Below are positions 1-13,200 of a stretch of DNA of 62,000 nucleotides, in pieces; the stretch's first letter is position 1, and each line of letters begins with the position of its first letter. The DNA is taken from contig NC_092566.1 of NCBI RefSeq assembly GCF_037975245.1, positions 16,285,001-16,347,000 of the forward strand. The letters are read 5' to 3'. Source of the DNA: Apostichopus japonicus. Taxonomy: Eukaryota > Echinodermata > Holothuroidea > Aspidochirotida > Stichopodidae. The notes below the pieces were generated by a model. That model ran no database searches, was not told the DNA's origin, and worked only from the letters and a program-made list of their open reading frames with translations. The position numbers and the translations under genes were made by a program.

Positions 1-1872
1 GGTGTAACAGTCCCCGTTACTCATATGGTATAAACATAGTATTAATACTTCCGTGGGTTTATTTAAGCGATACATTCCCATAGCCAGGGATTCTGTGTTG
101 TCGGACACGGGGGTTGTGGGGGGGGGGGGACAACAATTGAAGGAGGGGGCACTGTAACTTGCGACGTTTGCGATACATGGTGTTGCCAAAGTTTGGGGGG
201 GGGGGGCGGGGAGGAGAGCGTTCAAATTAGTCTGTATTGGGAAATCCTATACACATATCGCTACTTATACAAATATATGCATTAAGCTGTACAATTTTAT
301 TTTTGCCAGCTATGGATAGCTATAAACAGATACAAAGGCTTACTTGACTTTTTTATCATTGCAGGAGGGGAAGGGGGAGAGGAGAGGTATATAACCAGAG
401 TTAATATGCGATAGGGGAGCTCTTACACAACGTGAAGGGCATGAGGGCGGATATCAAGTCCTCCCCCACTCCCTCCCCTGCCCTGCCCAGACCAACAAAT
501 GTATATATTTTTACGAGTCAGAGTTTCTATATACCCCCACCACACCCCACTGAATGGAATCCCAACCCACTTCTATATAATCCCTCAATCCACTCTTCAG
601 ATTATTTTATTTGACTGTGGAGCCATAGACGAATCCTGCCTTCCCACCCTCACTCCCTTCCCGTCACACAGCATCTGACGTTGTAATCAGTATCTATATT
701 CATTTAAAAACCTCGGTAGCCTAAAATACATTGTGATGTAGTCTTTTACAAGGTAATTTCCGTCGGTGTTTACAATTTCAGAAGTCTATTGTACGAATCT
801 ACTGGCACACCATACCGTGAAGTCAATCTTTCCTTGGTAATCATTTTCTTCAATTGATACGCTTTGTATTTATTGACGAGCCTAGACGTATAACAACGCG
901 ATCAAAGTAGTGTATTGTATTGACTGGCCTTCTCATCACCACTGAACTCAATATAAAGTCTAAAGATACAAGTAATGCATGTATGTTCTATGCAGAGGGT
1001 TAGCTGTTCTAAAGTATACCACCCGTACAATGAATTGAATCTATTGTATTCATATGCTGACTAAGAGAGTTGACTTTTTATCTTTGATGTTATGAATGAA
1101 CTATAATACAACTCGGTTTACAATAATTCGTTAGGAATAGCCTTAACAAAACCCCTCGGTTCTAATTTTCGAATAAAAAAAGGCACCATGCAGTGAGGGG
1201 AAAGAAAATCGTCATGCTAAGGTCGTTCCAGTGTATATGTATTTAGTTGCCACAGTGCCCTTGTTTGGTTGCACATTTCAGTGCTAACCTTAACAAATAT
1301 TGTAAGTTATTTTCCCATAATAAGGTTTCAAATTGGTGGGACTAAGACAGTCGAATTCCAACTCTTTCTCACCTATTGAACTTTCTTTTCTTGGTTAGGC
1401 TCCAGTTAAATCGAGTTGCACTCAAATTGTATAAGAATTTACTGGTACAGTATGTACAATACAAGACCAACCTATACATATGATGACATAGAATAGATGT
1501 GAAAGCAGCATTTTGCGTCCTTTTCTATGATTTTTCTCAACCTCACTGACTCCACTATGCCATAACGACATACATAACTAGCTTTTCTATTTATATTTTA
1601 CTTCAAATGGTGGCATAAAAGTCGAAAAAATTGCAACTTTCAACTTTGTTGTTCTCCAAGATATTTTCCGTTGGGAACCCAATAAACCTCGCCCATCATA
1701 TGAATATTTAAACACTACGAACGTCATTGACAAATACGTAATATAACACAACGCTTGATTTGTGTACAGTCTATATGGCAGTTGTACCAAGAAGTTGCAT
1801 AACAACTCCTTGGTTGTACCAACGCAAAGTCTTGAATCTATTTTTAGCAACGGCTCATAACTAAACCTGCAT

Positions 1873-2316
1873 CTCTGATTGGTTGAATTCAAACTAGTGG
1901 GTTTGGGAACTGAATGCGATTAAATTTGTATGTGGAATACTCGCCAATTAACGATTTTGGCAGGGAAAAACTTGGCTAATATCTTAATTTGCTGTTTTTT
2001 TATTTGATGTGTATGTAAAAAACTCGATGGATATGTCAAAAAAGTAGAAAACGGCGACCAAACGAAAAATGCTCATGAATAAACATGCTATTCACTGATT
2101 GGTGGAATTCAAACTAGTGGATTTGGAGATATGAAAACTTTGTCGAGGACACTTTTACTCGTTATCGATATAAATCGTTAATTACTCGCTAATTAACGCT
2201 CTTGGCAGGGTGAAACTTGGATGGTATCTTAGTTTGCTGTTTTATGATTGATACATCTAAAAAAAATCGATGCACATGTTAAAAAGGTGGAAAAAAGCGA
2301 CCCAACGCAAAATGCT
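1873..2316 (+). repeat. Tandem duplication of about 220 bp, two diverged copies
   Basis: Copy 1 (1873-2073) and copy 2 (2093-2316) share CTGATTGGTTGAATTCAAAC/CTGATTGGTGGAATTCAAAC, ACTCGC(C/T)AATTAACG, TTGGCAGGG, TCTTA(A/G)TTTGCTGTTTT and a GGCGACC/GCGACCC-AACG(A/C)AAAATGCT end. Divergence shows it is not recent. Confidence 0.75.
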
Positions 2317-2688
2317 GCTTTAAGACCCGTTCTGCATACTTTCCTTTTGTTCACCAACTCTTTTTTATTGTAGTGCGCGTGCGCGCTAAAATATTGGCAT
2401 TACTGGCCAAGCGAACGATACCCACATAACTGGAAGTTGAAACTGAAAGTTTCATGTAGTCTCTGTATATTTGCAGTTTCAGAGGCTAGCTGCGTAGCCA
2501 ACTTTTTCTGAGCATTTCATGGCGCTCACAAGCGCCCTCACTTTGTACGTACCTACATGACTATACTCCCTGGTGTGTTATCCGCCCCCCCCCCCCAATA
2601 ACACCATAAACAACCGAAAGGTCTTCCTAATACTGTAATCACTCCACGCGCACTACAAAACTGCGTATTTGCAGGCAAATACAGTTCA

Positions 2689-2728
2689 AGTTTCCATTGC
2701 TGTTTCGATCGAAACCGCAATGGAAACT
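2689..2728. repeat. 40-bp near-perfect palindrome
   Basis: 20-bp arms centred on CGATCG at 2706-2711, with one mismatched pair: AGTTTCCATTGC...GCAATGGAAACT around TTTCGATCGAAA. No loop. It could be a foldback footprint or a symmetric protein site. Confidence 0.75.
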
Positions 2729-5700
2729 AGCAAATAGAGTATCTTCACAATCTGGAAGTAAATTAGTCAAATGAAAATTGCGAAATGCTTAAAGGTATAG
2801 AGTTAATTACTTGTTGTATATTCTAGAGTAATGCCGCTTAGATCGATGTTGGGGTCTTGAGGTCAATACGAAAAGAAGGAGGGACACTTTTGAAGGAAAA
2901 CATGAGACGGCGTTAGCTTTAGGCTATCCATATATCTGTCAGCTGTAGTCGGGCTTAGACTTGCTCAAGTTCGCATTCTCAGACGTGTAGGATCCATGAC
3001 ATCTTCCAGATCGCTCTGTTGAGGTATTTCTCTATTCATAATCATCACCTTGTCTTTTGCTATTATTTTATTATGATTATAATCGAGGTTTGATTTGAAA
3101 TTCGCCCAAACGTCAACATATGTCTTCGAACCTTTATGAACCAGCAATTACCTTGACCGTATCTAGAGTGGGTGACTAAACTGACCCAATTCTTTCCACT
3201 GTATATATATATATAGATGACGGAACTCCAGCTTTCGAAAAGAGACACCTGAGTATATATAAGTTTATTACAGGTGTGCCCTAGACATTCTTGTGAAATA
3301 ACACCGTTACGTCTGTGGTCTATCCAGGCTTTCGAATTTAAATTGGATTATTGAATATTGTGAAATCTTAGACACCGTATGGTTGGGTATAGGAATGCGT
3401 TCAACTTGTACTAGTGAAACTATGAAGTATATACCTTGATGCTGAAACTCAACATGCGTGACAAGTCGTTTTGCACGCTATATTGTGATAACTTCAATCC
3501 TATAATATATTCTTGTATACGGCCCTGTGAGGTTGAAAGCATGATAGTTGTATTTCGAATCTAACTTGTAACTGACTAAAATATGGTGATGGCGGTTGGG
3601 TGGTGGTGATAGGATTCCACTGCACAGCAAAATGGGGGAGGGGGTACCCTTCCCCAGTTTGTCCACTGTAAATGAAGGGGAGGGGTGTGGTGAGGGGTAA
3701 CTAGTGAGTCTTGTCTATAGATTCAGTTAAGCATGTCTGTTATAGGTTCACGTGGTGAATCAAAGGGGGTAACTCTTGGCGTTAAAATAAACCACAGGCG
3801 ACCGATTACCATTCTCGGTAGATTTCTATCGCATTCTTTTATAACTATAGCAAATCCCTGGAACGACAACATTGTAATCAGTTGGCAATCGAGAAGTACT
3901 TGTTGGATTGAGCCAGCCGAAATCCTCTAAGGACTCAACCAGTAGTGATTATAGGTCATGTCGCGGTAATGTTTCTATATGCATATGCGTGACAAGAACA
4001 AAAATATATGCCTTACTTATAGGGTCATACCAGAGCAATACACCTTTCTCTCTAAATACTCTACAATGACTAATATAAGGAATTGGTAATTTCCCTTCGT
4101 TTACTATATCGGTTTATATATAGTTTATTCCATCAGGAGTTCAGTGTCGCCTGATGTTTATGTATGACGGTCATTTGTACAGACTTATAAAACATGATTC
4201 TATCAGTATAGGGTATATTTAGTTTTTACCCACTTCTGTATTTTTGATAAATGATCCTATTTATAATAAGTCAAACTTACCGAACTAGTCAGTCTAGCGC
4301 ATGCAGAAACTCTATAATGTTAACTTTGCGAGGGAACACACACACACACCCACACGCTTACACGCATACAAATAAAATGCATAAGAATTTGTTATGGCCG
4401 CAAGTAACATGTTCACAATGTATTACGATTATTGTTTTTTATCAAGGAAAATGGCGTTGGGTGTCATCAGGGGGATCGGGGGGGGGTGGGGGATACTCTA
4501 TTGTTCTGCAGGAATTGAAAGTACCTTATTAAGCAACGGATTATCATTAACATTTAGGCCTAGACTGAGGCGCTGTCGTCATTATCGATTTAGCATTTTA
4601 GATATTCAGTATATTGTAAAATGAATATGTTGCAAAAACAAAACACATTATCGAATGTGCATTATTATGTAGCTTTATCGATCTAAAATTGTGGATATAT
4701 TTTACAGCGAATATTTTAATAAACGGAAATGTTTCTTTTTGGACTGTGACTGTGACACATGAACAGGGATGAAAACTTGATTGAACGACTGTGCCAAGGT
4801 TAGCACGGAGGGTAAAGGTCACAATCGACTATCAGACTAGCCATTTCATCACTCCGACAACCTCCATATATGGTATTATTATTATTCAGTATAGATAAAA
4901 AACTAAGGAAATTGATGGGAGATGAATGATTTCTTGAGGGACCTGCCTTTCAAGACCATATCTATTTTGAAGTAGTCAGTGTTTACTCTATATGACCTTT
5001 GACCTTTCATAACTTATCAATCTATCAACTACATTGATCATACTGTAACAATTTGCGGCAACTTATCTTTAATATATCTTTCTTTCTTTATGGTTCATTT
5101 TAGATTCGGTGCAAGAGTTTCGTCTCTTTCAATGATCGAATATAATTTCAATCTTTTCGTCTGTCGATGACTGCCCCAAATAGGGCCTATATGAGAATTT
5201 GACAGCAATGAGGTCACGGGCCATTTGATTACGTCGGCCGCTCAAATGCCTATAAACTACCTTTGAGACATGAACCAAGGGGCACGCACGTGTCCTATTT
5301 CACATGTCAGTGATAATAAGGCAGTGGCTCGTGTTTAACCTTTATAAATTCATCACCTTTTCACATATGCTCTTACACCCTAACCCCCCCCCCACCACCC
5401 CTACCCAAAATGAGACAAAAACGAGGGTTTTAATGAAAACAGTAATGTCCAGCGGCGTATGTAACGCAACGAGAGGTGGAGACGTGCGTGTTAGTCGCCA
5501 CATTGAAAAAGCCAGATTGGTATAATCTTGGTATTATGATACTAGATAAATAAGTACAATTTGCCACTTCAAAGTCGCCAAATTATCTAAGATTCTATGC
5601 TACTCGGTGGTACCTTTGGCAAACTTGCTGTAAACCCGTGTGATTATCATTTACCCGTGCGTTGGATATACACGTTGCGTCATTTGGATCGAGCCATTAT

Positions 5701-6689
5701 TTAGTCGCAGCTGAAACTACATTGGGACACTTCTCATTTTAACGAACACATCTAAACGCATATAGCCGTAGCCGGGTGGGGAGTGGGACAGGTGGGTGGG
5801 GGGGGGGTTTGGGGAGGGGCAGAGGGGAGGCGGGAAGTCCCCAGATATTTTTCAGACATTACGCTTGAACAATATAAATGCATTTAAAATGATGTAAATG
5901 ATAGAACCATGATGCTGCCCCCCACCTCCAAATTCTCAAAGACACCCTCCTTTGCACTTGCCCTTACACGTTGACCTAGGACAAACGAAAGCCAACTTAA
6001 GAAAGCACGAACTTGTCGGAGTGGATCGCTGAGGCGAGAAGTTAAAATTCTCAAAATTTTCCAAATGCGACGTTTGTGACCTTAACCAACGTGAGAAAAG
6101 AAAAACGAAGGAATACCAACACCCTTATAAATCTACAATTGTGTTTTACAGACTCTAAGGACGTTAAAACGAAAGAAAGGAATTACATCGCTCAGGCTAG
6201 CGATAGGCTATTATACGGTATCGTGTAAATTACTTTAGAATATGAAGGCATGCGTAACAGGCTCGCGTATGCGATTTCGCGTCGTGTGGGGGTTTAGTGA
6301 TATTTTACTAGTGTGATATGATGTGGCATCAATGGTTAAAAGACAGCCGAAAACAGTCACGGGAATCTGTAGTGACCAAAACAATAGCAAAGGACAGTCC
6401 GTACTTCCCAACGGAGCTCTTGACTGGGATAATATGAATATGTATGACCGATATAAGTTTTTCCTTTTATTCCTGAGAGAAAGTTAAAGTTTAGCGCTTC
6501 AATTTTTCATCTACCCTATAACAAAAAACATAATATAATAAAGAAATAACAGCTACCTTTTGGGTTATCATTTATTTCAGTCATATAGTGAAAAGTGAGA
6601 ATAATATATTTACAGGGCATCTAACACCTCGAGCACCCTCTGTCTCTCGGATATCAATCGTATTGGTATCACTTGTCCTTCTAGCAACA

Positions 6690-7160
6690 CTTGTCTCTCG
6701 GGCATCACGTGTCCCTCGGGTATCACGTGTCCCTTGAGCATCACGTGTCCCTCGGGTATCACGTATCCCTCGTTTCTCATTTGTCCATCGGTATCACTTG
6801 ATTTTCCAGCACCACTCGTCTCTCAGGTATCACTAGACCCACGGGCATCACGTGTCCCTGGGGCATCCCTAGTCTCACGGGCATCGCGTGCCCCTCGGGC
6901 ATCACGTGCTCTTTGGGTATCACTTTCCCCGGGTATCACCTAGGCTATCCCTCGTTTTCACTTGTCCATCGGTATCACTTGATTTTCCAGCACCACTTGT
7001 CTAATTATTTTGGACATGCTTATATTGTTTTGGACATTCTTGATACATATGGCATTCCGTACTCGGTATAATATGTCCCTCGGTATCACTTGTCCCTCAG
7101 GCATCGCACATCCCTCGATCATCACTTTTACATCGAACGTCAATTATTCCTCGTGCATCC
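6690..7160 (+). repeat. 18-bp minisatellite with CACGTG sites
   Basis: Degenerate units of CATCACGTGTCCCTCGGG run in tandem, clearest at 6703-6772, and recur to about 7160. A longer segment (TATCCCTCGTTT..., TCCATCGGTATCACTTGATT, TTCCAGCACCAC) is present twice, at about 6766 and 6947. Five exact CACGTG E-boxes lie at 6706, 6724, 6742, 6849 and 6903. Confidence 0.8.
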
Positions 7161-7486
7161 CAGTGATGACATATGGTGAGGTCACAATACTAAACATTGC
7201 TCATGACGACGATTTTCGAGGAAAATATTTGGCGTGGTGTTAAGTCTCTTTTCAAAGTATTCGAGTTTGACCTCGAAGAGACAGTTCATGATTCTCCATG
7301 GCCGTTTTACAATTTTTCATGACAAGTATGGTTGGCCTCGATACCGTCAGGCTAGGAAAAGAATAGGACTTAAAAGCTGAAGAAAAGCAGTCATATAGCT
7401 TTCAATGTATATACACATACCCTTCAAGCAACAGGGAAGTTGCAGCTGCACAAGAATGTTCACCATTGACATAACACTTGTATCAA

Positions 7487-7814
7487 CACCCCTCCTCCCC
7501 CTCCCCTCCTCCCCTCCTCCCTCCTCCCCTCCTAGCCTCCTCCCCTCCTCTCCTCCCCTCCTCCCCTCCTCCCCTCCTCCCCTCCTCCCCTCCTCCCCTC
7601 CTCCCCTCCTCCCCTCCTCCCCTCCTCCCCTCCTCCCCTCCTCCCCTCCTCCCCTCCTCCCCTCCTCCCCTCCTCCCCTCCTCCCCTCCTCCCCTCCTCC
7701 CCTCCTCCCCTCCTCCCCTCCTCCCCTCCTCCCCTCCTCCCCTCCTCCCCTCCTCCCCTCCTCCCCTCCTCCCCTCCTCCCCTCCTCCCCTCCTCCCCTC
7801 CTCCCCTCCTCCCC
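7487..7814 (+). repeat. (CCCCTCCT)n polypyrimidine tract, 8-bp microsatellite
   Basis: Irregular CT-rich units lead into an uninterrupted array of CCCCTCCT from about 7553 to 7814. One strand is pure pyrimidine, giving mirror symmetry suited to triplex (H-DNA), with G-runs on the other strand. The open frames across it are translations of the repeat, not genes. Confidence 0.95.
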
Positions 7815-9142
7815 AGTCAATATGTACCTCTCATTTGACGTCCGTCTTTGTCATATTCCAAATATATATTCTTATTTGCTATATCCTGTTTTTACCTATT
7901 ACAACAAATAAGAAATACCCAGAACAGAAATATCAGGCAAATCTTAGTTTTCTTTGCCCCTCTCCCCCCCCCCCCCCCAACAAATTTTAAAAAATTCCAC
8001 AAATATGGAGATAAAATTTCACCATATTTGTGTAATTTCTTTGTCTATCAGTCAAAATAAACTAAAAAATCGATAAACCTGGAACAGCAGTCCAAACACA
8101 CTGTAAAGCAATGAAGACATTAACCAAATATAGCAAATGTCCTTCACAGATTTTTATACAAATAGAAAAAAAAAACTAAAAAAAAAAATATTCGTTCGCT
8201 GAATTTAACTTATATTTATTTTTGTATAAAGGGTACAGCTATTATTTATAACTACGCGATATTTTTAACTTTCTTTTCATTTAATTTTTTTTCCAAATTT
8301 CATTTCCCAGCGACTGATATGCCATACGAGCATTACATTTGAAATATAAAATCTTCATTCTCGTAATCGCAATAAAAATCTAGGTCCTTTTCTTCATCAG
8401 AAATGGATTCTTTTAATTCTTTCATTCTTTCCTCGCCTGTATCGATTTCCGTCTGAAGAATTGATCGTCTGAATAGCTGACAATCTCAACAGAGAAAGCG
8501 GAAAGAAGGAAAATAGAAAGAAAAACAAATTGAAGAAGAAAAGATAGAAAAATGAGAGTGTATAAATAGCGTTTATATCCACGGCAATGATTGTTGCTCC
8601 ATGCATGCATACACGATAATCACTATTCATATATAGACATGTTTTGTAAGTAAATGTATGATAGACACATTTTTAAAAACTGTTTAAAATGTCTTTGGTT
8701 GTTCAAAGTAAATGCCTTCTCTTTAGGGTACAATGTAAGATGGAGAAAATATATCGAAAGTTAAGTTACAGACGTTTTGTGAGTTCAAGAAACTATAATG
8801 AAGTTGATAAGAAGCGACAAGGGAAAGGTTTTCTTTTCCCAAAATTCCCCCAGAAAATTAAAACAAATTAAAGTGAAAGGAAACAAGACAATAATTAGAA
8901 CACTAAACAAAGACGGAAACTAGAATAGCCTAGTAATATTAGTCGATCAAGTGTTCTATGATCTTACCAAATATATTGTACTTGTTGTTTTTTCTACGAC
9001 AGTGTTTTTTATTCGTAACGTAAGACACGCGAACTGTGTCTGTTCAGGCTGCGTAAAGAGTTGTATTGAAGCTAAATGTATTTGATCCGATTAGACTCGC
9101 GCATGTGTTGGGAGGCGTCCTGCAAGCTAGGTCGTACATATC

Positions 9143-9151
9143 TATATAAAA
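9143..9151 (+). promoter_or_regulatory. TATA box upstream of the first exon of the SOD-repeat gene
   Basis: TATATAAAA lies about 165 bp upstream of the ATG at 9316. Initiation would be expected near 9172-9182, leaving a 5' UTR of roughly 135-145 nt. The following stretch runs without interruption to an ATG in good context (ACCATCATGA) and a consensus donor, which is why this TATA is preferred over the many other AT-rich words nearby. Confidence 0.5.
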
Positions 9152-9315
9152 CGCAGAGGCATTAACCCAGCCGAGCTTATTTTGCGGTAAGCACCAGTAC
9201 TGAACAGAACGGCAGTGTTAATGTGGGATTATTATATATATTGTAGTAGTGGGAAGCGACAATCGAGCCAGTGCCTGGAAGGATAGACTATAGCTACATT
9301 ATAGCATAAACCATC

Positions 9316-9334
9316 ATGAAGTCTTCCAACATTT
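9316..9334 (+). CDS. Coding exon 1 of the SOD-repeat gene (start codon, signal-peptide n-region)
   Basis: ATG at 9316 encodes MKSSNI plus one base, then a consensus donor GTAAGT at 9335. Joined to the acceptor at 19971, the split codon becomes TTA (Leu) and the frame enters the big exon correctly. This puts a lysine in front of the hydrophobic stretch, a normal signal peptide: MKSSNIL followed by MVSWMYLALFIALML and a likely cleavage after EVTA. The intron would be 10.6 kb. The in-frame match alone has a one-in-three chance of being accidental, so the link is an inference. The alternative start is the ATG at 19974, directly after the acceptor. Confidence 0.6.
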
Positions 9335-10116
9335 GTAAGTTTTTTTTATATATATATATATTTTCCAGAAAGAAATGAAATAGTTTCTCTCGTTTGATTT
9401 CGTAGATACTTGTTCACACTAATTTAATTATTGACATGCCGTATAATATATACGGTAGTGTTAAAGTGCTATAGACCCTACTCAATTAGTGCAAAGGACT
9501 TTGACCATTCCATGTTGTAAGAAAAGATTATAGTTTTCTATTTTATTCTTTCTTTGGAGACATGATATAAGATCACATTACAACGTATAGTGTATATGAG
9601 AGTAAGGTATAACGTACCGGGAGAGTTTTAAATGATTTCCAACGAAGAGTATATAAGACTCTGAAAACTTCAACTAGTTGGTCCCCGCGGCTCACTTTTG
9701 AACCGTTTGTCTTAAGCCAAGGGTTGCCAAGGGGTACAAAATGATCTACTCAGTAGTAATTAAAACAACATGGGTAAATATGGTAAATAACTGAGAGGGG
9801 TGGAGGGTAAGGGTCCGAGAGGGGGAGGGGTAGTAGCTCGGGAGGTCTTACCGACATTGAATTATCATTACCAATATCGTACAATTACTGTTAAGAACAG
9901 TCGTGATTTAGTTCGGTATATAGTTACGAGTCCTACCCGCTCGTGCATACCGATAGTAGGCCTACATTTTGATGAGACATGGTAACCTGGTAAATAATGA
10001 TGCTTGTTGATTATAAAAACTGGTTGTGATTATGTGCAGGCTACCTGGATTACGTAACGTGATGTAACTGTCAAGTATTACACTTAAATAGTGGCGATGC
10101 CTGGTTGCAACGAATT

Positions 10117-10210
<94 letters not shown>

Positions 10211-13200
10211 TGCAACATGGTGCGTTTCTAAATGTCTATCTTAACCTAGGAGCACAATTGATTGCGGGTGGTAGTGAACAACGTTTGTTAAACTGTGATT
10301 GGTGACTTTCAACTGCTGAAAATTGTATGAAAGTTGAGAAGTTTTTGGTGTTTGGCATGGGGTGGGGTGTGGTCATGGGGTAGGCGTGGGGTGGCAGCGT
10401 TTATTTTTTTATAATCCCAAAGACACCAATAAAACTTTCATATCAATAACTGTGGAATGGTTTCTGAATTGTTTATATCCTAGGTCAAATATAAATATGG
10501 ACGCATGATGCTGATTAGTTTTCCTTCCTAGACAGAAACATTACCTTACAATAATCTCAGTAAGCTTGTACATAAGGCTATCTATACAGGGGATAACCGG
10601 GTCTCTTAACATTGTTGACATTGCCTTTGTAATGTTAAAGGCCTTGGTAGAGATAACGTACTGTTCAGTTATCATTCATTTATTATTTTTTTGCCTTGTT
10701 ATTTAGGATTCACGCTTGGATCCAGGTTATCAAACCCTCCGACCAAATGCTTCCTCTCCTATTTTTTTTTTTGGTATCAAGATACGACCTTTAGCCTACA
10801 CACTTTCCTCCCTGTTTACTCTTTGCCTATCAAATGTTTTAAAGTCCAGGAAAGATTAGCAAGAGCTATTCTATTGTTAGGACCAACAACGACCAAATAG
10901 CAAATCTTTATAGTTACGTCATAGGTTAAAATACCTGTATGAGGAAATGGGTCTGTACATCTTAGTCATAACGTACTGGTGATTAGGATTAACCATTGTA
11001 GTTTAGGAAAGGTCTCGTAAAACCGACAAGGAAATAGCTTGCAAGGGACCAAGTTTTCTTGAAAGAGACCATACCAGTCATCTTTCTCTCTATGCCTATA
11101 TGTAATTGATTGCCTAAGGTGCGGGTACAGTCAGACTTAAAACCATATTCAAAGTACACCAACCATGCCACAGGAAGTTATCTCGGTGGTTTGGTGAATA
11201 GTTGATAGCGTGTCATATATACCAGTGTAAGTACCGTATGTACTCAACTCAACAAGGCATTTCCTGGTGAAAGAAGGTGATGCATGGGTGAACATTTTTT
11301 TTAACCCGTGCTTTTTTTTTTTTTAAGTTACTCCGCCCAAAAAAGGAGCTTAGTTTAAACTTGGGATTAGTATACTTCAAAAAGGCTTTACCTAAGTTCT
11401 AATTAGTCTAAACTAACCTCGCTTTCATTTCTAAGATGTATAGGTCATCTGGAAATTAACAGCTTTTGACGGTACCGAGGAAGACGTATTAAGAATAACG
11501 GGATAAAATATTGAAATTGTGAATTTTCATGCTATTTTTTTAAATTCTTTTTCAACAGTAACGCAAAAGGTGGTGTGTAGTTTCATATCTTTAATATAGT
11601 TCTTGTAAATTTAAGAAGTAACTGATTATGGACAAATCCCCCCCCCCCCCCCCCCAATAAAGAAAATGGTTACCACTACTCATTATAAACATATTTCTTG
11701 TACTTTAACTAGTAAATAGAGAAGACCTGTATTAATCAAATAATTGATTGGTTCGAGCTGGCCGCTTCTCTGAAGTTGAAGGTCTCCAGGGCAGTATATA
11801 TGTTACACTGAGAGTTCAGTAACTTACGCCGGAAAAGCAAGCTTAACGAGGGTCCGGGGGATGACAGCCCCGTGGTCCGGAGGAAATTAAATAATAAATA
11901 ACACATTCTAATTTTCATCATAGATTCTAAGGAAAAATGAAGACTAATATAATGTGGGGAAAGGGAGGGGTAGGGGCGAAGGGCGGTGAAATAAGTATCC
12001 CCGGGCCAGGCCTATAGCTATCGACACTTCTGCCGCAGCGTACAACCTATCCTACACTAGACAGTAGACAATAATAACCACCATGTGGGGTGATTTGTGA
12101 CTTTATGATTCCTGCAGCCAAACTGTATCGGTCTGCTAAACATTCAGCTCATGTCTCTCCAAGTAGTGTGCAGGAGTTTTATTATGAGACAAGAACCTCC
12201 TGTCTCAGGCAGGATACTGCCTTTGCCTGTAAATGGCTGTAACAAAGTCCAGAAGATTGAAATATTAGTGACCACTATACTATAGATTCTAGCAGAGTTT
12301 TATGTTAAGGACGGATGACCTTCAATAAAAGTCTGACGTCACAAGATTTTGATTATCCATTATACCTACAAGCCTTTGAAAGTGTCTTAGAAGTTTGATC
12401 GTGGGGTTCTAACAAGCATCAGCCCTATAGAGCCTATGTAGTTATAATATTCGTTTTGTTTAGTTACGGTACAGCGCTGCTATATAGTTCTACTAACAGC
12501 TCCCTGTAGACGCGAATCACACTTCAGGCGCTCGATTCATCAAGTCCACCGTAGTTAGTTATACACGATCCCGACTCACGGTACTTTATTTTTCTCCACG
12601 TGTACGTGATAAATCAACCCTAACTATTTTCGATATTAAAATTCAATTTGCCCGCGGGATATATTTTACCATTGATAAATTTTAAGAAGAGTGGGGAATG
12701 TGCAAAACTACTCTACGGGCATACTTTGCATACATTCGATTTTGTCAATTGTAATCTTCTGTTTCATAAGGCAGTAATATACCCCAGACAACATTAATTG
12801 GACAGTTGTAGTTAGTACAAGCAATACTACTTGATACATACACGTCATACATCAAGTATAAGACTGTGGAGGCAGAGAAGATGAGAGATGTACAAATACG
12901 TTCAAACGTTAACATTTGCAATTTGGAACGTCTGCGTATATTGTATAGTCGTACATTGTATTTCACATTTCTTCTATGTAATGACCCATTGAGGCTCGGA
13001 TAAATAAAAAATGCTTTAATATGTTTCATAATATCGATATATAGAGCTAATATTCAACTCGCGCCTATGTTACCGGTTTCCTATGTTGAGCTAGTTTACC
13101 TTTTATCTATACCTGTACATCATGCCCCTAGTCAGACTGGCCCCCATGGGGGGGGGGAGGGGGGGGGGGGGGCGAGGGACGGGCGTATCTCTATGTAGAA

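Larger units (their letters stand above)
1..6600. other. Non-coding region upstream of the SOD-repeat gene
   Basis: No open frame here has the composition or splice context of a gene. The stretch holds G/C homopolymer runs (near 119, 196, 2583, 5384 and 5800), the tandem duplication at 1873-2316, the palindrome at 2689-2728 and a short CA-rich tract near 4337. Nothing else is supported. Confidence 0.5.

Noticed and set aside
7347-7990. Open frames of 157-170 codons on both strands
   Set aside because: They are translations of the (CCCCTCCT)n array; repetitive Pro/Ser/Leu or Gly/Glu/Arg with no start or splice context.
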